From Thermoproteota archaeon (lineage in GTDB: Archaea > Thermoproteota > Korarchaeia > Korarchaeales > Korarchaeaceae), in assembly GCA_027491555.1 (NCBI GenBank), contig JAOZGN010000004.1:1-64000 (forward strand): a stretch of DNA of 64,000 bases, given 5' to 3'. Shown in pieces: positions 6,887 through 14,335 of the stretch (position 1 is the stretch's first letter; the number at the start of each line of letters is the position of its first letter). Position numbers and translations under genes: made by a program. The notes under the pieces are model-generated. The model was given only the letters and a program-made list of their open reading frames with translations, was not told where the DNA came from and did no database searches.

Positions 6887-8464
6887 TCAAGACTTCTTGG
6901 TGAGGAATTCGGCTAGCAGCGCCCTGTCTGACACGAGACCCGTCACGAGAACGTAACCCCTGTCGCCCGCCCTGATCGACTTGGGCACCCCCTTCACGAG
7001 GCAGGTTGGGCCCTCGTTGGTCGGATAGGCCACCCTGGCGCCCCTGTGAAAGTTCGCCGAGAAGATCACCTCAAGCCTCTTTCCCACCATCTCGCGCTTG
7101 CGGGCGAGGTTGAGCCTCCTGGCCGTCGACTCTATGAGCGCCGAAGCCCTGTTCTCCCCGACTGGTGGGCCCGGCTGAAGGGACTCGAAGGCTGAGCCCG
7201 GGAGGGGCTTGAACCTGTAAACGGTGAACTTCTCGACCCCGGCCCTGTAGAGCCTCTCCATCATCTCTGCGGTAGCCCTCGCCGTCGCCATCGTCTGACC
7301 TGGGAGGCCGTGGATGAAGTACGCGTAGACCCTCAGGCCAGCCTCCGCCGCCGCCTTGACCCTCTCCTCAGCGAGAGTTGAGCTGCACGGCCTTCCGAGG
7401 AGCCTCGCGTGTGAGTCGTCCCCGGTCTCGACCCCCACGTGGATGACGCAGTTCGGCAGGTGGTGCGAGAGGAGGGATATCGCCTCATCGGTCAAGAGGC
7501 AGGGCTTAACGTTCTCGATGCCCACGTAGACCTCACCATCCCTCACCTGTGGAATTGACGTTATCGATCCCAGCAGATCCCTGACAGCAGCCAGGTTCGG
7601 CCCCGGCTCGCATGGATGTAGGGCCTCGCCTCTCTGATCCCGGCCGTAGTCGAGGAAGTCGGCGCCGCTCAGGATGATCCGCTGGACGCCCTCCGCTATC
7701 AGGCTTTCGATCTCTCGCACCACCCTGGAGGCATCCTTCGACTTGGGTGGGCCATAAGTCGCCGGAATCGAGCAGTAGCCGCACCCCGGAGGTATCCCCT
7801 GAGGGCAGACTCCTATCGATGGCCTCTTTCCGAGGCAGGCCCCACAGACATCACAGATCTTTAGATCTGCGTGGAGTGACGGTCTCATGAAATTCGAGCA
7901 GCCCCTCTCGACCTCGACGTAGACCCGAGCGTAGCGGTAGTGAGGTCTGGATCGATAGTGCCTGACGGCCTCCGTCGAAGGAGAGAAGGAGTTGAATTCA
8001 CGGAGCGACAACCTTTTCCTCGGCCCTGACACCACTCTGCCTCCACGGTTCAACAGTAGGTTCGGGATGTCAGGGCTAAGGCGATCTGGTTCCTGGAGTC
8101 CGCCAGACTCTATTATCTGGGTCATTGCCACTTCGCCCTCACCCCAGACCCCAACGTCATACCCAAGCCTGGAGACGACGGCAGGGTCGTTGGTTATCGG
8201 CCCCCCGAGGACCTTAACGGCACCTCGGTGGCGGGCCGCTAGTCGCCGAGCGGCCGGCGCGTCCATGGTCATTGCGCTGACCATCAGGACGTCGAACTCC
8301 CTAGCCGGAGATCTCAGGGCCTCCTCGGCTGTGACTAGCTTGTATTGGATACCAAACCTCTCTAGGATCCCGGCGATCTGCCTAGGTCCAGCGCCGATCA
8401 CGTCGAGGGAGGACCTCCTTCTGCCAGAGCCTGAGGCGAGGGCGTCAACCAAGAGGACCTTCAT
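6887..8464 (-). CDS. Radical SAM protein with B12-binding-like N-terminus and TRAM-like C-terminus
   Basis: 525 aa. The N-terminal ~140 residues resemble a cobalamin-binding Rossmann domain (VLLVDALASG, LMVSAMTM, VLGGPITND). The middle is a radical SAM barrel, and the last ~65 residues (GKRLEVIFSANFHRGARVAYPTNEG) look like a TRAM RNA-binding domain, as in methylthiotransferases. The cluster-binding region is odd: ERGC is separated from GCGYCSIP by an insertion of about 40 residues that itself holds CDVCGAC and GVC. Substrate unknown; RNA or tRNA modification is a reasonable inference. Convergent with tRNA-Pro. Confidence 0.85.
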   Translation of the reverse strand: MKVLLVDALASGSGRRRSSLDVIGAGPRQIAGILERFGIQYKLVTAEEALRSPAREFDVLMVSAMTMDAPAARRLAARHRGAVKVLGGPITNDPAVVSRLGYDVGVWGEGEVAMTQIIESGGLQEPDRLSPDIPNLLLNRGGRVVSGPRKRLSLREFNSFSPSTEAVRHYRSRPHYRYARVYVEVERGCSNFMRPSLHADLKICDVCGACLGKRPSIGVCPQGIPPGCGYCSIPATYGPPKSKDASRVVREIESLIAEGVQRIILSGADFLDYGRDQRGEALHPCEPGPNLAAVRDLLGSITSIPQVRDGEVYVGIENVKPCLLTDEAISLLSHHLPNCVIHVGVETGDDSHARLLGRPCSSTLAEERVKAAAEAGLRVYAYFIHGLPGQTMATARATAEMMERLYRAGVEKFTVYRFKPLPGSAFESLQPGPPVGENRASALIESTARRLNLARKREMVGKRLEVIFSANFHRGARVAYPTNEGPTCLVKGVPKSIRAGDRGYVLVTGLVSDRALLAEFLTKKS

Positions 8465-8517
8465 CTGGGATAGAGCACCTGCCTTGGGATTATATTCAGG
8501 TGCCGGCCGTTGGGTAG

Positions 8518-9054
8518 ATGTTGCTGAGAGGAAATGAGCTCGTCGCCGATGTCAAGCTCAGAGAGGAGTGCAGGGCTATATTGGCTCAACCCAGAGGACC
8601 GCTGTGGAGGGTACTCCGCGCTGAGATCTTTCGAGACTACCATCTCATCGTGGCCGTTGGCGACAGGGTATCGGCCAGCCTGCTGGAGGCAGGAGTTGAG
8701 CCCGACGTGGCTATCGTTGACATGATGGAGAAGAGAAGGAGGGTTGATTTGCCCGCGCTGCTTCTGGGAAGGAGGGTCATTGAGACCGGGAATCCGGCGG
8801 GCATGATAACTAGCGAGGCCTGGAAGTCCGTGCGGGATGCAATCGCAGCGGCAATCAAGGAGGAGAGGGTCACTGTTCTGGTCCACGGCGAGGAAGATCT
8901 GCTGGGTTTCCCAGCGGTGATCCTCGCGCCCACCAACGCAGCGGTGGTCTACGGGCAGCCAGGGCGGGGGGCGGTGGTGGTCAGAGTTGATGAGGAGAGG
9001 AGGGCGCAGGCTGTGGATCTACTCGAGAAGTGCTTCGAGCCATGCAGGCATTAG
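8518..9054 (+). CDS. GTP-dependent dephospho-CoA kinase (DUF359 family)
   Basis: Last step of archaeal coenzyme A synthesis: phosphorylation of dephospho-CoA using GTP rather than ATP. The DUF359 pattern is visible: LIVAVGDRVSASLLEAGVEP followed by DVAIVD, then VIETGNPAG, and VLVHGEEDLLGFPAVI. Length (178 aa) is typical. It starts at ATG 8518, divergent from the radical SAM gene, and is followed 12 nt later by the cofE-like gene, probably in one transcript. Confidence 0.9.
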   Translation: MLLRGNELVADVKLREECRAILAQPRGPLWRVLRAEIFRDYHLIVAVGDRVSASLLEAGVEPDVAIVDMMEKRRRVDLPALLLGRRVIETGNPAGMITSEAWKSVRDAIAAAIKEERVTVLVHGEEDLLGFPAVILAPTNAAVVYGQPGRGAVVVRVDEERRAQAVDLLEKCFEPCRH

Positions 9055-9066
9055 GGGGGACCTGAG

Positions 9067-9879
9067 ATGCTGAGGGTTCTGCCCGTAGGGCCAATAGATC
9101 CCCCCATTGGGGTCGGCGAGGACTACCTATCCAGGCTCGACCGGGAACTCAAGTTCAGAGGTCTCCGCGTCTCAGACGGAGACGTCATAGCGGTGGCCAG
9201 TAAGGTTGTCTCCTACAGCCAGGGAAGGGTGGTCCCAATCAGCCGATGGTCTAGGGCGAGTGAGACGGCCAGGAGAATCGCCGAATATTACGGAGCAGAT
9301 CTTTGGAAGGCCGCCGCCGTTCTCGAGGAGGCCGATCGTCTCTTGGGCGGATACAGGGGGTACCTGCTCACGTACAAGAGTGGGATACTGGTGGGCTCGG
9401 CGGGGATAGATCGATCCAACTCTCCCCCGAGCCATGTAGTGCTTCATCCTCTCAATCCGGACGGAGAGGCCAAGAGAATAGTTGAGTGGTTCCGGGATCG
9501 GTGGGGTGTGACCGTGGGGGCGATCATCGTAGACAGCAGGCTCACGCTATTCAGGAGAGGGGTCATAGGCGTGGCGCTGGGCGTCTGGGGGCTGGAGCCT
9601 CTCCGGGACCTCAGGGGAAAACCGGACATCTACGGGAGACCTCTCAGATTCACAGTCGTGAACGTAGCCGACAGCCTGGCGGCCTCGGCGGCGCTGGTGA
9701 TGGGAGAGTCAGCCGAGAGGATTCCTTTCGCTCTGATCGATTGGGAGGGGGTCGAACCGGACCCCGAACGAGGGGGAGATGATGTGAGAGTCGATCCAGA
9801 TGAGTGTTACATCTACAACTCGCTCCTCAATCCTCCGCCGAGGTCTCTCTTGGAAGGGAGTGATGTCTCAGGCGGATGA
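9067..9879 (+). CDS. cofE: Coenzyme F420-0:L-glutamate ligase family protein (CofE-like)
   Basis: Adds glutamate to F420-0 in F420 biosynthesis, if function follows family. Evidence is the N-terminal VSDGDVIAVASKVVSYSQGR, the central IIVDSRLTLFRRGVIGVALG and the following GLEPLRDLRGKPDIYGRPL, all characteristic of CofE. Where CofE usually reads SDTFGRPWR, this protein reads VDSRLTLFR, so activity on F420 is likely but not proven. 270 aa. Its 3' end overlaps the convergent archaeosine TGT gene by 53 bp. Confidence 0.85.
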   Translation: MLRVLPVGPIDPPIGVGEDYLSRLDRELKFRGLRVSDGDVIAVASKVVSYSQGRVVPISRWSRASETARRIAEYYGADLWKAAAVLEEADRLLGGYRGYLLTYKSGILVGSAGIDRSNSPPSHVVLHPLNPDGEAKRIVEWFRDRWGVTVGAIIVDSRLTLFRRGVIGVALGVWGLEPLRDLRGKPDIYGRPLRFTVVNVADSLAASAALVMGESAERIPFALIDWEGVEPDPERGGDDVRVDPDECYIYNSLLNPPPRSLLEGSDVSGG

Positions 9880-11593
9880 ACTGATGTCTGCGGAAGGATC
9901 TGTACTCGGCCGCGGATAGCAGCGCCTTTCCGACGGCTAGAACGTGGTCGCCGCCGTCTACGACAATGACCTCGCTTCCGGGCCTTATCTCTGGATCCGC
10001 CTCCCTGACGAACTTCACGAAGACCGTCGTGCCCCTGGCCACCTTCTCGGCGTACTCGTCCTTCACTACAACCCTTCCCCTGGGCCACGGGAGCGCCTTG
10101 ACCAGCCTGGCCGCTCCCTCCAGAGAGGGGACGAACATGCCGTCGGCTGGCCTTATGCTGCCTACCCTGACGTCTCCATCGTACACGTCGCGGGGCATTC
10201 CAGTCGCCCGTGACCGAGTAAGCCGGGGAGATTGAAAGGCCTCTGAGGCGTCCACGCCGAACTGGTACTGGAGGATGGCCGAGATCAGTTCCGAGTCGCT
10301 AGGAGATGTTGAGGGCTCGGTCCAGCCCGGGACAATGGACTGTCCGAATGGATACGTGTATCTGAGGCCGATGGGCACTCTGCCGAAGAGAGGGTGCTCG
10401 AAGGCCCGACCCCGGGCAGCGACCCTCTCCAACATCTTCTTAGCGCGGACGACCTCCGGCCTGTGCTCAGATTCAGGACCAGAGTAGAAGAGGCCGTGGA
10501 ACTTTGTGAACGGCTCTCTCTCCTCCAAGAGGTCTCGGTACTTCAAGAAGGCCCACTGGAGGGCCTCTAAGAGGCGTGGGTGGGCTCTTACCCTCTCTTG
10601 AACGAGCTCCCATAGCCACTGGCCCCTTATGGCTTCCCTGATCAGCCTCATCTCGCTCAGCAGGACGTAGAGATTGTGCTTAGATAGTAGTATGGTCCTC
10701 TCCGCCTTGGGAAGAGACTTCACCTCCTTAGGGGTCCAGTTCGAACAGACGGGGCAGTCGCAGGGGAACTCCTCCAGCTCGTCCAAGAGGAGGGTGCCGT
10801 GAGGCGTCATGTACCGTCCACTCTCCGCGAATAGGGCATAAGAGGCGGAGTCAAAGCTGTCTGCCCCCAAGGCGGCGAATAGGGCCATGGCGGAAGGGAG
10901 GCCCACCCCCCAGAAGTGTATCGGCCTGCCCGCCGGGAGCCACCTCCTGATTCTAAGGAGAAGGTCCACTTGGACCTTGAAGTCGTAGATCTCCAGAGCC
11001 ACCTTCAGAGAGCCGGCGCCGTAGTAATCGAACCCCAAGGCGGCCATCTCCCTCGCCGTGTACTCTATCAGGTCCCAGTGGGTAGATCCCTGAGGGGTCC
11101 CGATCCAGAGGGTACCCTGGAGTTCGTCCCTGTATTCCCTCCACTCTCTGGCGCTGTGGATCGTCATCTTGACTCCCTCAAGGGCCTCTCGCCTCGGGAG
11201 ATGTGAGGCCATGGGGACATCCACTATGGAGGCTACGTCCGATCCTATGGCGTGCTGGAACCTGAGCATGTCTAGGTTGGTGGCCTCTATCCCGCCGAAC
11301 CTGTAGATCTGGTAGGCACCCGAGTCCGTGAATACTATGCCGTCGAATCCCAGCAGGCCGTGGACGCTCCGCTCCAGGGCTACCTCTCTCAGGTGCGGGG
11401 TCCTCCATATTATGTAGGAGTTCGTGAAGATCGCCTGGGCGCCGAGCCTTCTCATCTCCGAGGGCGAGACGTAGGGCTTGTTGGGATTGTACACTGGAAG
11501 GAAGGCAGGGAGTTTAAGTATCCCGCTCTTTGTCTTGAGTTCTGCGAGCCTGGCGGACGCGTCGGATGCCCTTACCCTGAAGTCTCCCAGCAT
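9827..11593 (-). CDS. tgtA: tRNA-guanine(15) transglycosylase, archaeosine pathway
   Basis: Exchanges G15 of tRNA for preQ0, the first step to archaeosine. The TIM-barrel domain has FTDSGAYQ near residue 90 with the conserved Asp. The zinc site CDCPVCS appears near 280, a long insert of the ArcTGT C1/C2 type follows, and a C-terminal PUA domain begins near 500 (RVVVKDEYAEKVARGTTVF). At 588 aa it is the full-length archaeal form rather than the split version. It is convergent with cofE, overlapping by 53 bp, and probably has its own promoter near 11.6 kb. Confidence 0.95.
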   Translation of the reverse strand: MLGDFRVRASDASARLAELKTKSGILKLPAFLPVYNPNKPYVSPSEMRRLGAQAIFTNSYIIWRTPHLREVALERSVHGLLGFDGIVFTDSGAYQIYRFGGIEATNLDMLRFQHAIGSDVASIVDVPMASHLPRREALEGVKMTIHSAREWREYRDELQGTLWIGTPQGSTHWDLIEYTAREMAALGFDYYGAGSLKVALEIYDFKVQVDLLLRIRRWLPAGRPIHFWGVGLPSAMALFAALGADSFDSASYALFAESGRYMTPHGTLLLDELEEFPCDCPVCSNWTPKEVKSLPKAERTILLSKHNLYVLLSEMRLIREAIRGQWLWELVQERVRAHPRLLEALQWAFLKYRDLLEEREPFTKFHGLFYSGPESEHRPEVVRAKKMLERVAARGRAFEHPLFGRVPIGLRYTYPFGQSIVPGWTEPSTSPSDSELISAILQYQFGVDASEAFQSPRLTRSRATGMPRDVYDGDVRVGSIRPADGMFVPSLEGAARLVKALPWPRGRVVVKDEYAEKVARGTTVFVKFVREADPEIRPGSEVIVVDGGDHVLAVGKALLSAAEYRSFRRHQFIRLRHHSLPRETSAED

Positions 11594-11646
11594 GCGAATT
11601 CCTAGCGATCAGGCCTCTGGGAAAATAAATGAAGGGGGGCGGGGGG

Positions 11647-11883
11647 TCATGCGTCGTAGCCGTCGCCGTGGTTCTCGAGGAAAAGAAGTCCCTTCTTTGT
11701 GATGAAGACTCGTTCCCCTCTGAACCTCCTCTGCCGTGCGATCCAACCCATCTCTGACAAGAAGCCCAGGACTTGTTCCCTGTCCACCCTGCTTGGGATT
11801 AGTTCAGAGGCGACGACACCTTCGTCACCGGCGTAAGCCAGTCGCCGGAGAATCTTCAGGTGTGCGTTCAGTATTATTCTCAA
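11647..11883 (-). CDS. Small winged-helix protein
   Basis: A 78-aa protein (TTG 11883 start) that reads as one winged helix: HLKILRRLAYAGDEG, then VDREQVLGFLSEMGW as recognition-helix region, then a wing RFRGERVFITKKGLLFLEN. It may be a DNA-binding regulator. The frame extends to 11937, but that portion is low quality as protein and includes a TATA-like CCAAAAAG about 23 nt before TTG 11883. No partner is obvious. Confidence 0.65.
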   Translation of the reverse strand: MRIILNAHLKILRRLAYAGDEGVVASELIPSRVDREQVLGFLSEMGWIARQRRFRGERVFITKKGLLFLENHGDGYDA

Positions 11884-11967
11884 TTTCCCCCACCGGGCAC
11901 ACTTTTTGGACGTTAAAGCCCGGGAGACGCCGCCCATGTGGGCGGGACGACGTTACTATACGGCTCC

Positions 11968-11977
11968 AAATAAAAAG
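11968..11977 (+). promoter_or_regulatory. TATA box for the candidate RNA at 12.0 kb
   Basis: AAATAAAAAG preceded by CTCC, about 27 nt upstream of the 5' strand of the long-range helix that begins near 11999. Confidence 0.45.
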
Positions 11978-11997
11978 ATTCACGCTCTGGGTTCGGC

Positions 11998-12133
11998 TTG
12001 ACCGGGATCGGTGGGAGATCACATAGATTGTCTCAGGCGGATCGCTGGTCTGGTGTTCGAGGCGCAGCCGCATTTGGCCTAGCGGCTGCGAGAGATTCGT
12101 CTCGTGACGATGGGGAGCCCCGGTCACACTTTT
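11998..12133 (+). ncRNA. Candidate structured non-coding RNA
   Basis: A gene-free stretch with unusual folding potential. The 5' strand TGACCGGG (11999-12006) is the exact complement of CCCGGTCA (12119-12126), closing the whole element. Inside are an 8-bp hairpin GCAGCCGC/GCGGCTGC (12064-12071/12082-12089), a hairpin CGAGA-GATTCG-TCTCG (12089-12104) and a weaker GAGA/TCTC hairpin (12015-12034). ACA follows the closing stem (12126-12128), then TTTTT. A TATA box lies about 27 nt before the 5' strand. It resembles no RNA I can name; an H/ACA-type RNA or a trmI leader are options. Confidence 0.4.
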
Positions 12134-12158
12134 TGACTATGAGCGCAAGCCCAACTCG

Positions 12159-12938
12159 ATGACGGCTGAAATAGCGGAGGGCGACCTTGCCCTCCTCGTA
12201 TTTGAGAGGAGACGGAAGGGCCCCAAGAAGTATCTGGTGAGGATAGAGAGTGGAAAGGTATTCCACACGCACCTGGGGCCCGTCGACCTCGGGGAGCTAA
12301 TAGGCCGCCCGTGGGGCTGCTCCGTGGAGGTCAAGAAGGGCGTGGCGAGGGTGTTCCGCCCGACCACCGCCGACATCATGGAGAAGCTCAGCAGGAAGAC
12401 GCAGATCATCTATCCCAAGGATGCCGCCTACATGATCGTTAAGAGTGGGGTGAGACCGGGAGACCTCGTTGTGGAGGGTGGAACGGGATCCGGATCGCTC
12501 GCGTACGCCCTCTCGCTATCGGTTGGGCCTACGGGAAGGGTCGTCAGCTATGAGGTGAACCCAAAGTTCCACGAGATGGCCAAGGAGAACTTGCGAAGAC
12601 TGGGGGTCAAGAACGTGGAGCTGAAGTTGGGGGACCTCAGGACCGACATCACGGAAAGGGACGTCGACGCGATGTTCTTGGACATGGCGGCGCCGTGGGA
12701 GGTGCTTCCGGCGGCCAGAGAAGTTTTGAAGCCCGGCGCCCCGCTGGCCGTCTTTGTACCCTCCTGCGAGCAGATCAAGAAGTTCGCGGTGGCCGCCAGA
12801 GATGGGGGATTCGGCCATCTCGAAGTGGCCGAGGTGTTAGTTAGGGGATACGAGGTGAACGAGCAGAGGACCCGCCCCTCAGCCAGAATGGTGGCCCACA
12901 CGGGGTTCGTGATAACCGCCAGGAAGTTGGCAGACTGA
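12159..12938 (+). CDS. trmI: tRNA (adenine-N1)-methyltransferase TrmI
   Basis: Methylates A57 and A58 in the T-loop of tRNA. The N-terminal beta domain is followed by the Rossmann-fold motif I VVEGGTGSGSLAYAL (near residue 107), motif II VVSYEVNPKF, and DAMFLDMAAPW, the characteristic catalytic-pocket motif of this family. The C-terminus AHTGFVITARK is typical. 259 aa, normal length. It lies directly downstream of the candidate structured RNA. Confidence 0.94.
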   Translation: MTAEIAEGDLALLVFERRRKGPKKYLVRIESGKVFHTHLGPVDLGELIGRPWGCSVEVKKGVARVFRPTTADIMEKLSRKTQIIYPKDAAYMIVKSGVRPGDLVVEGGTGSGSLAYALSLSVGPTGRVVSYEVNPKFHEMAKENLRRLGVKNVELKLGDLRTDITERDVDAMFLDMAAPWEVLPAAREVLKPGAPLAVFVPSCEQIKKFAVAARDGGFGHLEVAEVLVRGYEVNEQRTRPSARMVAHTGFVITARKLAD

Positions 12939-12940
12939 CT

Positions 12941-13291
12941 CTAACTCTCGTCTCTCGTCTCGCCTGTGAGCAGCCTGAACCTGCCAACCCCCTCCTCGGC
13001 CAGCTCGACGGGAGCCTCAAACAGTCTCTTTAAGTCGACTTTGAAGATTCCCGGCTCCAGCTGGAATATTGGGGCCACTGGTCTCATTTTCGTCGCCGTT
13101 GGCGCGCTGAACCTCTTCTTCTTAGACTCGCTCCTTTGCACGCCTCTGGAGTCGTGTACCAGGCTTCTGTAGGCCATGACCAAGATCTCACTCGAGCCGC
13201 AGGCAGGGCACCTCTCCGGCGGAGACTCCTCTGGGTCGAACGTCTCCGAGTATCCGCACCATGGGCATACCAGGATAAGAGTGTACCCCAC
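12941..13291 (-). CDS. Zn-ribbon protein (DUF2072-like)
   Basis: Two Cys pairs near the N-terminus (CPWCGYSE and CPACGSSE) form a zinc ribbon, followed by a basic middle part (RSESKKKRFSAP) and an acidic tail. In many archaea a protein like this neighbours a DUF2073 protein and an Era-like GTPase, exactly the order seen here. I take GTG 13291, which follows the GAGGTGAT site overlapping the upstream stop, rather than GTG 13300. Function is unknown; a role with the GTPase in ribosome or RNA handling is inferred from context only. Confidence 0.75.
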   Translation of the reverse strand: MGYTLILVCPWCGYSETFDPEESPPERCPACGSSEILVMAYRSLVHDSRGVQRSESKKKRFSAPTATKMRPVAPIFQLEPGIFKVDLKRLFEAPVELAEEGVGRFRLLTGETRDES

Positions 13292-13301
13292 CGCGATCAC
13301 C

Positions 13302-13589
13302 TCACAGGATCACGGTGATGCTATCCTTCTTCTTCCGGAGGATGACCTCTCCTGGGGCGATGACCATTGGGCCCTCTCTGCCTAGAGTTTCTACCTTCAT
13401 GCCGAGCCCGTCATGGCCATCTCCATGTAGGAGGGCCTCCTGAATTAGCGGCAGCACCTCCGCCATGTTGGGCCTGACTATTACCAAGGTCCTTCGATCT
13501 CTGAGTACTTCTTGGAGGATCTCATGGGCGCGCTTTCCTGGAGGCATTTCGTTCAGGACCAGCACCTCTCTCCTCTCTTTTGATCTCAA
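13302..13589 (-). CDS. DUF2073-like protein
   Basis: 95-aa alpha/beta protein: VLVLNEMPPGKRAHEILQEV, then RRTLVIVRPNMAEVLPLIQEA, then HDGLGMKVETLGRE. The pattern and genomic position between an Era-like GTPase and a Zn-ribbon protein suggest DUF2073, whose function is unknown. It overlaps the start of the GTPase gene by 4 nt and is followed one nucleotide later by the ribbosome-binding region of the Zn-ribbon gene, so the three form one operon. Confidence 0.7.
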   Translation of the reverse strand: MRSKERREVLVLNEMPPGKRAHEILQEVLRDRRTLVIVRPNMAEVLPLIQEALLHGDGHDGLGMKVETLGREGPMVIAPGEVILRKKKDSITVIL

Positions 13590-14239
13590 TACCCCTCACC
13601 TCTGCTGACCAGCTCGTAGATTTTCCGGTACAGCATGTCTATGTGGGTGCCCTTCAGCGCCGATACTGGGACGGATATCTTGTCCGGGTACGACTCGGCG
13701 ACCTTCCACGGGCGGGCATACGGCAGATCGATCTTGTTCGCCACAAGTATGTGCGGAATCCCCTTCGCTTCAACGTGGCTCAGGAGCAGGAGGTTCACCT
13801 GACTCAGCGGGTCCTTGGCCGAGTCAAGGACTATCAGGGCAACGTCGACATTGTCGAGCGACCTGATGGCCTCAACGACACCGCGGGCCGCCTCCTCTGC
13901 CCTCCTTACGGCTTCGTCCTTCGTGAAGCCGAACCTCAGGAAGGTCCTGTAGCTGATGTGGGTGGCGATGCCAGGAGTGTCGATTATATCCATGACTATG
14001 GCCTTACCTCCGTTCCCTTGGAGCTTCGCCTTGACTCCCTTTGCTATCTGAATGGTTCGCGTCTCGTGAGGGACCTTGCTAACCGATCCCAAGTCCCTTC
14101 CGGTGAAGTCTCGGGTCATACGGTTGGCGAGGGTCGTTTTGCCTGAATTCACCGGGCCGTAGATCCCCAGGACAATCTTCTGCCTCTCCTGCGATCCGAG
14201 CAAGAAGTTTAGCAGCTTCCTCACGGCTTCTCCGAACAA
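13586..14239 (-). CDS. Era-like GTPase
   Basis: P-loop GTPase of the TrmE-Era-EngA-YihA branch. G1 is GPVNSGKTTL (about residues 28-37), G3 is DIIDTPGIA, G4 is VANKIDLP and G5 is PVSALKGTH. At 217 aa it lacks any KH or other RNA-binding extension, so a partner may supply this. It leads the operon with the DUF2073 and Zn-ribbon proteins, overlapping the former by 4 nt. Its job in archaea is not established. Confidence 0.9.
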   Translation of the reverse strand: MFGEAVRKLLNFLLGSQERQKIVLGIYGPVNSGKTTLANRMTRDFTGRDLGSVSKVPHETRTIQIAKGVKAKLQGNGGKAIVMDIIDTPGIATHISYRTFLRFGFTKDEAVRRAEEAARGVVEAIRSLDNVDVALIVLDSAKDPLSQVNLLLLSHVEAKGIPHILVANKIDLPYARPWKVAESYPDKISVPVSALKGTHIDMLYRKIYELVSRGEGY

Positions 14240-14335
14240 AGCCGGCTCCCCCTGCCGTTCGGTGAGGGGCCCGCCCTCGAAGATCTAGTTGAGATCTTGG
14301 AATAATTAGGTGGCTGCGCGCACGTATTACGGGCG

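Noticed and set aside
11896..11912. CACACTTTTTG sequence repeated at 11.9 and 12.1 kb
   Set aside because: Only about 11 identical bases, in GC-rich surroundings; probably coincidence or T-tract terminators rather than a repeat family.
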